Counted from the stretch's first letter, positions 1-6,553 are shown. The stretch is DNA of 6,726 bases from Streptosporangiaceae bacterium (GCA_030039095.1 JASHQP010000330.1:1-6726), one strand, 5' to 3'. Program-made: numbers and translations. Notes: generated by a model not told the origin, from the sequence alone.

Positions 1-57
1 CGGCCGTGCTGGCGGTCCGGCGGGCCGCTGCCTCGCGGCCGCCGCGCCGGTCCCGGC

Positions 58-630
58 CTACTCCGCCTGCGCCGCCGTCAGCCGAGCCGTCCACTCGGCC
101 ACCGTGAGCACGTCGGCCTGGCGCGGGAAGACCTTCCCGGTCAGCACCTGGTGCACCTCGGGGTCGGCGTCCAGGCAGCCGTCGGCGAGCACGACCAGCC
201 CGTAGTCCAGGTCGGCGGCCTGCCGCAGCGTGGAAAGCACCACCCCGCTGGTGGCGATGCCGGCCAGCACCAGCGTGCCGGCGCCGAGGCCGCGCAGAAG
301 CACGTCGAGGTCGCTTCCGGTGAACGCGGATACCCGGCGCTTGGTGACGATCAGGTCGCCGTCGCGGGGCGCGACCGCCGGATCGATCTCGGTGGCCGGG
401 TCGCCGGGCGCGAACCGGCCGGCCGACGCGACCGCGGAAAAGCCCTTGTTCCTGGCGCTGACCTCGGGGTAGCCGGGACGGAACCCGACGACGACGTAGA
501 TCACCGGGATGCCGGCCGCGCGGGCGGCGCCGACCGCGCCGGCCAGCCGTGGCAGGTAGCCCGCGTCGCCGGCGAAGCGCTCGACGATGCCTCGCTGGAC
601 ATCCATCACCAGCAGTACGGTCCGGTCCAT
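58..630 (-). CDS. Isochorismatase-fold (cysteine hydrolase family) protein with catalytic Cys replaced by Val
   Basis: The 190-residue length is typical of this single-domain alpha/beta hydrolase superfamily, whose members cleave isochorismate, nicotinamide or N-carbamoyl compounds. The family Asp sits at D10 in LLVMDVQRG and the conserved Lys at K97 in VTKRRVSAF. The glycine-rich active-site strand is LVLAGIATSGVVLSTLR; in canonical members the nucleophilic Cys follows A-T-x-x, and here that position is V130. C152 (ADGC) lies elsewhere and is not an obvious substitute. The ATG at 630 is preceded on the minus strand by GAGGA (plus-strand 641-645) with a 10-base spacer. The gene lies 147 bp downstream of the class IV aminotransferase on the same strand, so co-transcription is possible. 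Fold assignment is secure. Substrate is unknown, and the classical Cys mechanism is doubtful. From memory, a group of actinobacterial homologues shares the ATSGVV variant, which would make this a subfamily trait rather than local damage. Confidence 0.9.
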   Translation of the reverse strand: MDRTVLLVMDVQRGIVERFAGDAGYLPRLAGAVGAARAAGIPVIYVVVGFRPGYPEVSARNKGFSAVASAGRFAPGDPATEIDPAVAPRDGDLIVTKRRVSAFTGSDLDVLLRGLGAGTLVLAGIATSGVVLSTLRQAADLDYGLVVLADGCLDADPEVHQVLTGKVFPRQADVLTVAEWTARLTAAQAE

Positions 631-777
631 ATGTCCGTGGTCCTCACGATCGCTGATAGGCAGCCTTCCGCCGTGGGCGCCGGGCCCGCGCAGCCGAGGC
701 CGGAGGCACGACGGTGATGGTACCGAGAGACCAGGGGCTGACCGCCACCCGCCGACCCTGGCCGCGCGGGCGCCGCT
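631..777. other. Spacer between the aminotransferase and isochorismatase-like genes
   Basis: This 147-bp GC-rich gap separates two minus-strand genes. Apart from the GAGGA ribosome binding site of the downstream gene at 641-645, I see no convincing promoter, strong terminator or small gene. The spacing is long for a tight operon but does not exclude readthrough. Confidence 0.4.
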
Positions 778-1716
778 TCAGTCGCGCTCGTCGTACCGCA
801 CCGGCGTCGAGAACCGGGGGTCCTCGTGGCGGCGCCAGTACTGGTCCTGCAGCTTCGCGGTCAGCGGGCCGGGCTGGCCGTCGCCGACCGGCTTGCCGTC
901 CAGCTTTGTGACCGGCATGATCCCGCCCGCGGTGGACGTGATCAGCACCTCGCCGGCGCCACGCAGCTCATCGGCGGTCAGCACGCCCTGCTCGACCGGC
1001 TCGCCGGCCTCGTCGGCGATCTCGATCACCGACCGCCGGGTGATGCCCTGCAGCGTGCCGCGGGCCGGGGTCAGCCAGCGCCCGCCAACGTGGGCGAACA
1101 CGTTGTAGCCCGGCCCCTCGGTGATCGCGCCGGAGGCGTCCCGGAGCACGACGAGCTGGGCGTCGTGGTCGTACGCGTCGAGCAGGGCAACGTCCATGTC
1201 GAGCCAGTGGTAGTTCTTCACGGTCGGGTCGACGCTCTGCGGCGGGATCCGCGTCACGTCGCTGATCCGCATGCTCACGCCCTCGGCCTGCTGCTGCGGC
1301 GTGCAGATCCACACGAACGGCACGGCGTAGCAGTAGAACGTGGCCTTGGCCGTGCGCAGGTCCCGGCTGCCCGCGGCGACGCGGCCGCGGGTGCAGGTCA
1401 TCGACACGTAGGCCTCGCGCAGGCCGGCCAGCCGGACGCACCCGTGCAGGGCCGTCTCGATCTCGGCGCGGTCGCAGCCGGGGTCGAGCCGCAGCCGCGC
1501 CATGCTCGCCGTGAAGCGGTCCAGGTGATCGTCGAGCCGGTAGAAGCGCCGCCGCCACACGTGAACGACGTCGTACGCGGCGTCCGAGCGGGTCACCCCC
1601 AGGTCGAGCACGGAGATCTTGGCATCCTCGATCGGGCAGAACTGCCCGCCGATCCACGCAGCCCCAGATGGCCACGGCGGCATCGGCGCAAACCAGCCGC
1701 CAGCGGTCCCGGTCAT
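778..1716 (-). CDS. PLP-dependent class IV (fold type IV) aminotransferase, (R)-amine-transaminase-like
   Basis: A 312-residue cytosolic PLP enzyme of the BCAT/D-amino acid aminotransferase superfamily. Visible landmarks are WIGGQFCPIEDAKISVLD (21-38), the HVW...FRLDDHLDRF-like block (52-68; here RFYRLDDHLDRF), the Schiff-base lysine K167 in VDPTVKNYHW, the cofactor-nitrogen glutamate E200 in ITEGPGYNVF, and phosphate-binding elements TLQGITR (221-227) and TSTAGG (260-265). The segments GAAWI, HVW, RLDDH, YAVPF, VDPxVKN, GITR and TAGG closely resemble Arthrobacter-type (R)-selective omega-transaminases as I recall them. I therefore infer amine/ketone rather than branched-chain specificity, with moderate confidence. 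The frame stays open to 1899, but the first 61 codons there look non-coding. The ATG at 1716 has an excellent SD and starts where homologues start. The gene sits upstream of the isochorismatase-like gene, and a broken reductase gene lies further upstream on the same strand. Confidence 0.92.
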   Translation of the reverse strand: MTGTAGGWFAPMPPWPSGAAWIGGQFCPIEDAKISVLDLGVTRSDAAYDVVHVWRRRFYRLDDHLDRFTASMARLRLDPGCDRAEIETALHGCVRLAGLREAYVSMTCTRGRVAAGSRDLRTAKATFYCYAVPFVWICTPQQQAEGVSMRISDVTRIPPQSVDPTVKNYHWLDMDVALLDAYDHDAQLVVLRDASGAITEGPGYNVFAHVGGRWLTPARGTLQGITRRSVIEIADEAGEPVEQGVLTADELRGAGEVLITSTAGGIMPVTKLDGKPVGDGQPGPLTAKLQDQYWRRHEDPRFSTPVRYDERD

Positions 1717-1723
1717 CCGCCCC

Positions 1724-1728
1724 CCTCC
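1724..1728 (-). promoter_or_regulatory. Shine-Dalgarno site fixing the aminotransferase start
   Basis: The minus strand reads GGAGG followed by a 7-base spacer (ggggcgg) and the ATG at 1716. This decides the start against the longer reading from 1899, whose start codon lies inside the palindromic element. Confidence 0.75.
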
Positions 1729-1892
1729 GCGCGCCCACTCCCGCCGGTCACCCCGGTGATGTGGCCTGACGTGGCGGCGCGTCCACCCGACGAGGATTCC
1801 AACTGACCGCTGCGTTGGCAAGCACGGCGCCGCTTCGCGCGTCTCCGTCCCCACCATTCCCGAAAGCCCCAGCCGTCCCAGCAGGGGGGTGG

Positions 1893-2198
<306 letters not shown>

Positions 2199-2234
2199 GG
2201 CTCCAGACGCGTTCCGGCCCCGCCCCGGTGCTGG

Positions 2235-2240
2235 CAGACT
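2235..2240 (+). promoter_or_regulatory. Candidate -10 element for a leaderless thiI transcript
   Basis: CAGACT ends 6 bases before the thiI ATG at 2247 and is close to the actinobacterial TAnnnT -10 pattern. Transcription would then begin at or next to the start codon. The only purine-rich run, AAGG at 2243-2246, directly touches the ATG and leaves no spacer for ribosome binding. The -35 region (TTCCGG, 2212-2217) is poor. Weakly supported. Confidence 0.25.
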
Positions 2241-2246
2241 GTAAGG

Positions 2247-3482
2247 ATGTCCGCGCTGCCCCTAAGCTCCCGCGACGCGTGCAGCGGCGCCGAGGGCGCC
2301 CGCTGCGAGCCGTGCGTGCTGCTGAAGCTCGGCGAGATCGTGCTCAAGGGCAGGAACCGGCAGCAGTTCGAGCGGCTGCTGCACGAGAACATCCGGCGCG
2401 CCACCAGCGACCTCGGGGCAAAGGTGCTGATCTGGCAGCGTGAGGGAGTGATCGTGCTGCGGGTTGTCCAGTCGGGGAAGGCCGCGGCGGAAACGGCCGA
2501 CCTGCTCGCCGGCCGGATGCGCAACGTCATGGGGCTGTCCCGGGTCTGCCGTGCGGTGCGCGTCGACAAGGACCCCGAGGCGGCGGTGGCCGCGGCCGTG
2601 CAGCTGACCGCGGGGCGCCGGGGCAGCTTCGCGGTCCGGGCCCGGCGCCGCGACAAGCGCTTCCCCATGAACTCCTCGCAGCTCGCCACCCTGATCGGCG
2701 CCAGGATCCAGGAGGTGCACGGCTACCCGGTCAACCTGTCGCACCCGGACACGACGGTGTTCGTCGAGGTCGACCAGTCCGAGGTGTTCGTGTTCACCGA
2801 GGGACTGCCGGGCCAGGGCGGGCTTCCGGTCAGCATGAGCGGCCGCGCGCTGGTGCTGATGTCCGGCGGCATCGACTCCCCGGTGGCCGCCTACCGGATG
2901 ATGCGGCGTGGCCTGCGCTGCAGCTTCCTGCACTTCTCCGGGATGCCGCTGACCGGGCCCGAGTCGGTGTACAAGGCGTATGGCCTGGTCAGGGAGCTGG
3001 ACAAGTTCCAGGGTGGCTCACGGCTGTTCGTCGTCGCGTTCGGGCGGACGCAGCAGAAGCTGGCCTCCTCGGGAGCGGGCAGGCTGCAGATCATGGCGCA
3101 GCGGCGGCTGATGCTCAAGACCGGCGAGGCGCTGGCCCGGCGGCTGCGCGCGGCGGCCCTCGTCACCGGCGACTCGCTGGGCCAGGTCAGCAGCCAGACG
3201 CTGACCAACATCACCGCGCTGGACGACGCGGTCACGCTGCCGATCCTGCGCCCGCTCATCGGCCTGGACAAGACAGAGATCATGGCCGAGGCCCGCCGGA
3301 TCTCCACGCTGCAGATCTCCGAGCTTCCGGACCAGGACTGCTGCTCGCTGCTCACCCCGCGCCAGGTCGAGACCAGGGCGCGGATCGAGGACCTGCGCAA
3401 GATCGAGGCCAGGCTGGACGCGGACGATCTCGCCGAGGAGCTTGCTGCCGCGGCGCAAGAGCACACCCCGACCCGCTCCTGA
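2247..3482 (+). CDS. thiI: tRNA 4-thiouridine sulfurtransferase ThiI, rhodanese-less type
   Basis: This 411-residue cytosolic enzyme adenylates U8 of tRNA and replaces its oxygen with sulfur; some family members also serve thiazole synthesis for thiamine. The N-terminal ferredoxin-like part begins at VLLKLGEIVLKGRNR (24-38), followed by a THUMP domain (about 85-185, including RARRRDKRFPMNS). The PP-loop ATPase domain carries LMSGGIDSPVAAYRMM (204-219, signature SGGIDSP at 206-212), TGDSLGQVSSQT (308-319) and PLIGLDKTEI (336-345). C365-C366 in PDQDCCSLLTP probably correspond to the conserved Cys near the end of the core. The protein ends about 45 residues later, so there is no rhodanese domain as in E. 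coli, and sulfur must come from a separate persulfide donor. No cysteine desulfurase or thiamine gene is nearby. ATG 2247 was chosen as the first plausible start after the reductase remnant; GTG 2316 (V24) is the alternative. It converges with the propeller gene. Confidence 0.95.
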   Translation: MSALPLSSRDACSGAEGARCEPCVLLKLGEIVLKGRNRQQFERLLHENIRRATSDLGAKVLIWQREGVIVLRVVQSGKAAAETADLLAGRMRNVMGLSRVCRAVRVDKDPEAAVAAAVQLTAGRRGSFAVRARRRDKRFPMNSSQLATLIGARIQEVHGYPVNLSHPDTTVFVEVDQSEVFVFTEGLPGQGGLPVSMSGRALVLMSGGIDSPVAAYRMMRRGLRCSFLHFSGMPLTGPESVYKAYGLVRELDKFQGGSRLFVVAFGRTQQKLASSGAGRLQIMAQRRLMLKTGEALARRLRAAALVTGDSLGQVSSQTLTNITALDDAVTLPILRPLIGLDKTEIMAEARRISTLQISELPDQDCCSLLTPRQVETRARIEDLRKIEARLDADDLAEELAAAAQEHTPTRS

Positions 3483-3514
3483 GACCGCCTTGAACGCGAC
3501 GCCAGGGGGCGGTC
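3483..3514. terminator. Candidate stem-loop between convergent thiI and propeller genes
   Basis: GACCGCC (3483-3489) and GGCGGTC (3508-3514) form a perfect 7-bp stem around an 18-base loop, starting right after the thiI stop and reaching the stop of the opposite gene. There is no T-tract on either side, so it would be an actinobacterial-type weak or bidirectional terminator at best. Confidence 0.35.
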
Positions 3515-4787
3515 ACGTGCTCGACACGGGCTCCGGCCGCGGGTGGACGGTGCCCCGGCGCCCCGCGTGGCGACGGGTGATCACAAAGACGCGCACGGCC
3601 GCTCTGCGGCCCTCGGTCAGGTAGACGCGCAGTACCCCGTGGGCGCCGAAGGTCACGTGATCGGGGACCGCCGGGTGGATCCGCACCGCCAGGCGGTCGG
3701 TCGCAACCCCGTGATCCCAGATGGCGGCGTCCCCGCCCGAGGTGCTCACCAGGCCGCCGGTGCCCCACAGCGTGGTGGTCCCGGGGACCAGCGCCAGGTC
3801 ACCGACGCCAACACCGGACCCGCGGGCGGCGGTGATCTCCGTCCGGGTCCACTCGCCATCGCGCGACAGATGCAGGATCCAGGTAGCCGAGCCGCCTCCG
3901 CCGGTCACGACCGGGATCCAGACCCCGCCGCCGCCGTCGGTGGCGAACCGTTCCGCCAGCTGCACCGGCCACGGCGCCACGAACCGGCGCCAGCACGTGC
4001 CGTTCCAGTGCGCGAGCACCAGATGCCCGTCCGCCGCGTTGACCGGGGCCGTCCCCGACACCCAGACGTTGTGCCGTGACACGGCGAGGACGTCGTTGAG
4101 CTGGGTGTGGCGGAGAACCGCGTCCGCAGCCGGCACGCGGCCGAATGCGGTGCCGTCGTAGTGCACGACGGAGCCGCCCCGCGGGCTGACCGTGATCGCC
4201 CAGATGTTCTTCGGCGAGATCGCGCTCGCCCGGTAGATCCCGGTCGCCCCCGCCACCGGCGCCCAGCGGTGGCCGTCGTAGTGCCAGGTGCCGAGGTTGG
4301 CCTGGCCGCTGATGAAGCTGGAGGACCCGAAGACCCAGACGTCGTCGCGGCTGATGACGGCGACCGACGTTATCTCGGGGTTGTTGCTCCAGGTCTTGGC
4401 GATGCTCCACCTGACGCCGTTCCAGCGCAGTGCGTAGCCGTCGCCGACCGCCCAGACGTTGCTGGGGGACGATGCCGAGGTGGCCACGATGAACCCGTTG
4501 AGCCCGCCCGGCAGCCGGGACGACTCCCAGCGCGTCCCGTCCCATCGCACGGCGGTCGGCGTGCTCGGGCCACCCGGATTGGTCCCGCCGAATGCCCAGG
4601 CGTCGTTCTTGGCCAGGACGACCAGAGCCGAGTAGCCGGAGGCGTTGCCGGACACGCCGTAGTGAGCCTTGGCTGCGATCTGCCAGGCGGACGCGTCGGC
4701 CGTGCGCGCGGGCATAGCCGCTGCCACCGTCGCGATGGCGGCAAAGATGGAGCCGAGGACGATGCCCGCACGGCGGGCTGTCTGCAT
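3513..4787 (-). CDS. Secreted seven-repeat beta-propeller-like protein
   Basis: I do not recognise a named gene. The 424-residue product starts with MQTARR, then a hydrophobic stretch to about residue 28 and an A-rich cleavage zone (ARTADASAW, near 27-35): a Sec-type signal peptide. The mature part contains seven units, each opening with a (D/N)-hydrophobic-W-like strand (NDAW 61, SNVW 109, DDVW 148, KNIW 193, HNVW 239, GGVW 287, TTLW 338). Most units close with a WDG/YDG-x-x-W strand (e.g. WDGTRW, WNGVRW, YDGHRW, WNGTCW). Spacing of the first tryptophans is 39-51 residues, the size of one propeller blade. A non-repetitive tail of about 65 residues follows, rich in Arg and Val with no membrane anchor or catalytic motif that I can see. 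Export, and a binding or scaffold role outside the membrane, are inferred. A GTG at 4814 would add nine residues but has no good SD. Divergent from the LLM oxidoreductase gene and convergent with thiI. Confidence 0.85.
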   Translation of the reverse strand: MQTARRAGIVLGSIFAAIATVAAAMPARTADASAWQIAAKAHYGVSGNASGYSALVVLAKNDAWAFGGTNPGGPSTPTAVRWDGTRWESSRLPGGLNGFIVATSASSPSNVWAVGDGYALRWNGVRWSIAKTWSNNPEITSVAVISRDDVWVFGSSSFISGQANLGTWHYDGHRWAPVAGATGIYRASAISPKNIWAITVSPRGGSVVHYDGTAFGRVPAADAVLRHTQLNDVLAVSRHNVWVSGTAPVNAADGHLVLAHWNGTCWRRFVAPWPVQLAERFATDGGGGVWIPVVTGGGGSATWILHLSRDGEWTRTEITAARGSGVGVGDLALVPGTTTLWGTGGLVSTSGGDAAIWDHGVATDRLAVRIHPAVPDHVTFGAHGVLRVYLTEGRRAAVRVFVITRRHAGRRGTVHPRPEPVSST

Positions 4788-4793
4788 CGCGGT

Positions 4794-4797
4794 CTCC
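4794..4797 (-). promoter_or_regulatory. Shine-Dalgarno site favouring the internal ATG of the propeller gene
   Basis: GGAG on the minus strand is 6 bases from the ATG at 4787, while the GTG at 4814 is preceded only by ACTCCCTGG. Starting at 4787 also places the RR pair directly before the hydrophobic core, as expected of a signal peptide. Confidence 0.6.
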
Positions 4798-4987
4798 ACG
4801 AAGAGGATGAGCACCCAGGGAGTGTTGGACGATCAGCGCCAGAGTAGATCACTACAAAGCAATAGGAAAGCTAGTCCCAAGTTCCTTCATCAGGTCTTGA
4901 CTTTCCCGGGCCCGCTGACTCCCGTGAACGGCCGGTCTGGCGTCCGGTTTCGCCCGTCGCCGGCCGCGATGTGGCAGGCTCGTCGGC

Positions 4988-4995
4988 GGAGGTGA
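4988..4995 (+). promoter_or_regulatory. Extended Shine-Dalgarno site setting the GTG start of the LLM oxidoreductase
   Basis: GGAGGTGA is fully complementary to the 3' end of actinobacterial 16S rRNA and lies 6 bases before GTG 5002. It confirms a non-ATG start for the gene. Confidence 0.85.
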
Positions 4996-5001
4996 TCGCG
5001 C

Positions 5002-5874
5002 GTGCAGATCGGACTGCAGATCCCTGACTTCACCTGGCCGGGCGGCCCCGCGGGGCTCGGCGCCGACCTGGCAACGGTGGCGACCGCCGCCGACGACGCC
5101 GGTTTCGACTTCATAAGCGTGATGGACCATTTCTTCCAGATCGGGGCCATCGGCCCGCCGGAACAGGAGATGCTCGAGGCGTACACCACGCTGGGTTACC
5201 TGGCCGCCTGCACCTCCAGGGCGAAGCTGCTGACGCTGGTCACCGGCGCCGTCTACCGGCACCCGGGGATCCTCGCGAAGATCATTACCACGCTGGACGT
5301 GCTGTCCGGCGGGCGTGCCTGGCTGGGCATCGGCGCCGCGTGGAACGAGCACGAGTCGCGCGCCCTGGGCATTCCGTTCCCGCCGGTCGCCGAGCGCTTC
5401 GAGCGGCTCGAGGAGACGCTGCAGATCTGCCTGCAGATGTGGCGTGGCGACGAGACCCCGTACACGGGCAAGCACTACCGGCTGGAGCGTCCGATCAACT
5501 CGCCGCAGGCCCTGTCCCGGCCGCATCCGCCGATCATGATCGGCGGCGGCGGCGAGCGGAAGACGCTGCGGCTCGTCGCCCGGTACGCCCAGGCGTGCAA
5601 CCTTTTCCCCGGGCCCGACCTCGCCCGCAAGCTCGACGTCCTGCGCGCGCACTGCGACGCGGAGGGACGCGACTACGGCGAGATCGTGAAGACCTGCTAC
5701 TTCCGCTTCGACGTGGGCGAGAACGGACAGAACGCGGGCCAGATCACCGACGAGCTCGGCGCGCTGGCCGAGCTGGGATTCCAGGCCGCGATCGGCGCGG
5801 TGGCCAGGGTCTGGGAGGTGCGGCCGCTCGAGGTGATCGGCGGTGAGGTGATCCCGGCGGTGGCCGGGTTGTGA
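5002..5874 (+). CDS. LLM-class F420-dependent oxidoreductase
   Basis: This 290-residue cytosolic protein belongs to the luciferase-like monooxygenase (TIM barrel) family that binds reduced coenzyme F420 rather than FMN in most actinobacteria. Recognisable blocks are MQIGLQIPDFTWPGGP (1-16), SVMDHFFQIG (39-48), the cofactor-side region TGAVYRHPGILAKIITTLD (81-99), LSGGRAWLGIGAAWNEHE (101-118), FERLEETLQICLQMWRG (133-149), and PIMIGGGGERKTLRLVARYA (177-196). This order and wording match the subfamily modelled as TIGR03560 as I remember it. The length is slightly below what I expect for that subfamily, with a shortened C-terminus. Substrate cannot be deduced. The gene opens with GTG behind a perfect SD. 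It is convergent with a PPOX-fold F420-type gene only 35 bp away, and divergent from the propeller gene. Confidence 0.93.
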   Translation: MQIGLQIPDFTWPGGPAGLGADLATVATAADDAGFDFISVMDHFFQIGAIGPPEQEMLEAYTTLGYLAACTSRAKLLTLVTGAVYRHPGILAKIITTLDVLSGGRAWLGIGAAWNEHESRALGIPFPPVAERFERLEETLQICLQMWRGDETPYTGKHYRLERPINSPQALSRPHPPIMIGGGGERKTLRLVARYAQACNLFPGPDLARKLDVLRAHCDAEGRDYGEIVKTCYFRFDVGENGQNAGQITDELGALAELGFQAAIGAVARVWEVRPLEVIGGEVIPAVAGL

Positions 5875-5884
5875 CCCGCGAGCC

Positions 5885-5922
5885 GCAGCGTCACCGTGGC
5901 GGCGCAGCGTCACCGTGGCGGC
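5885..5922. repeat. Perfect 19-bp tandem duplication at convergent gene ends
   Basis: GCAGCGTCACCGTGGCGGC is present at 5885-5903 and again, without mismatch, at 5904-5922. The right copy overlaps the last codons and the TGA (5910-5912) of the minus-strand PPOX gene; the left copy lies in the 35-bp gap after the LLM oxidoreductase stop. The duplication lengthens the gap without changing either protein if the right copy is ancestral. Confidence 0.9.
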
Positions 5923-6287
5923 GCGGCCGCCCAGCCGGACCACCGCTCGACCCGGATCGCGATCACCGGGCCGGGCAGCGCGACGCTCGCGTACTGCGGG
6001 TAGCGTGCGGTCAGCAGCGAGATCGGCCGGGCGGCGAGATGCGGGTCGGTCACGATCGACGCGCTGCCGTCGGCACGCACCCACCACAGCGCGGCCCAGT
6101 CGTCGTCGTAGTGGTCGGCCAGCAACGCCACCCGTGGCTGCGCCGCGATGTTGCGGACCCGCTGCAGGCCGCCGCGAGCTGCCTCGTTTTTGGGCTTCGC
6201 GTCGACTGCGGTATAGATGTAGTTCCCGTCCATCGCGAAGGTGACGGGAACGACGTGCGGCCGGCCCGTCTCGGTCACCGTGGCCAT
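5910..6287 (-). CDS. PPOX-fold (split beta-barrel) F420-type oxidoreductase; N-terminus uncertain
   Basis: From ATG 6287 the product is 125 residues. It matches the small pyridoxamine-5'-phosphate-oxidase-like proteins of actinobacteria that bind F420 (Rv0121/TIGR03668-type as I recall). Key segments are MATVTETGRPHVVPVTFAMD (1-20), the cofactor-side DAKPKNE (29-35), LQRVRNIAAQPRVALLADHY (41-60), DDDWAALWWVRADG (61-74), and the C-terminal GPVIAIRVERWSGWAA (106-121). The reaction is unknown; relatives reduce or bind F420 or related cofactors. The same frame continues upstream as LKLTEHEARRLLAGSPVAR, which is also family-like and would restore the usual length of about 144 residues. However, no ATG, GTG or TTG exists in that extension before an in-frame TAG, only a CTG at 6342-6344. 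The true start is therefore either CTG 6344 or a shortened ATG 6287. Convergent with the LLM oxidoreductase gene. Confidence 0.88.
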   Translation of the reverse strand: MATVTETGRPHVVPVTFAMDGNYIYTAVDAKPKNEAARGGLQRVRNIAAQPRVALLADHYDDDWAALWWVRADGSASIVTDPHLAARPISLLTARYPQYASVALPGPVIAIRVERWSGWAAAPPR

Positions 6288-6344
6288 CCGGGCGACCGGG
6301 GATCCGGCGAGCAGGCGCCGCGCTTCGTGCTCGGTGAGTTTCAG

Positions 6345-6553
6345 CGCTGGCCAGGTTGGTCGGGGCCGCCGGGCAGCAGCCAGTATTGATGGCGCACGAG
6401 GCGCAGCCTAACTCAACACGCCGGGGGTGGGGCACGCGCCGGGTGCGCGGCCGGGCCCTCGAAGCGCAGTGGCAAGATGGCCCCACCCGTCGGCGAGGGC
6501 AGGTGCACGGCGCCACGACGGCGCCGGTGCGGGAAGGAGCAGGTCAGCCGGTA
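6345..6553. other. Divergent intergenic region upstream of the PPOX and right-edge genes
   Basis: About 209 bp with no supported gene. On the minus strand TAGGCT (6403-6408) fits a TAnnnT -10 box for the PPOX gene, but no -35 is evident. The plus-strand part contains the hairpin at 6505-6530 and the AAGGAG at 6534-6539 for the right-edge gene. Confidence 0.35.
6505..6530 (+). promoter_or_regulatory. GC hairpin in the leader of the right-edge gene
   Basis: GCACGGCGCC (6505-6514) pairs with GGCGCC-G-GTGC (6520-6530) around an ACGAC loop, giving ten pairs with one bulged G at 6526. It ends only 3 bases before the AAGGAG at 6534-6539, so it could affect ribosome access or stop transcription. In such GC-rich DNA, chance is a real alternative. 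Confidence 0.35.

Larger units (their letters stand above)
4788..5001. other. Divergent intergenic region with an A/T-rich patch
   Basis: This 214-bp gap lies between two divergent genes and must hold both promoters. Bases 4838-4905 are roughly half A/T, far above the surroundings. Visible pieces are the near-palindrome GTAGATCACTAC (4845-4856), a GGAAAG/CTTTCC inverted pair (4864-4869 and 4900-4905), and a plus-strand TTGACT (4896-4901) that could be a -35 box but lacks a good -10 at normal spacing. No tRNA, riboswitch or small gene could be supported. Confidence 0.4.

Noticed and set aside
1..57. Possible gene end or terminator at the left edge
   Set aside because: Only 57 highly GC-rich bases are visible; no family-like sequence or convincing stem with a T-tract is present.
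1748..1759. TCACC-CC-GGTGA palindrome 31 bp upstream of the aminotransferase start as an operator
   Set aside because: Arms of only 5 bp are expected by chance in such GC-rich DNA, and no regulator gene is nearby.
826..1806. A 326-codon plus-strand frame opposite the aminotransferase
   Set aside because: His/Arg/Ala/Val-rich shadow composition with no domain; the opposite strand has all the catalytic motifs of a known family.
4870..4912. CTGATGA and GAAA on the minus strand, reminiscent of a hammerhead ribozyme core
   Set aside because: The order and stems required around CUGANGA and GAAA are not present; the match is only to short fragments.
4838..5001. tRNA gene in the divergent intergenic region
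   Set aside because: No T-loop consensus (GTTCRA), no acceptor stem and no cloverleaf could be drawn on either strand.
4852..6516. A 554-codon open minus-strand frame
   Set aside because: It is antisense to the well-supported LLM oxidoreductase gene and out of frame with the PPOX gene, and its product is low-complexity Arg/Ala/Pro-rich, typical of a GC-rich shadow frame.
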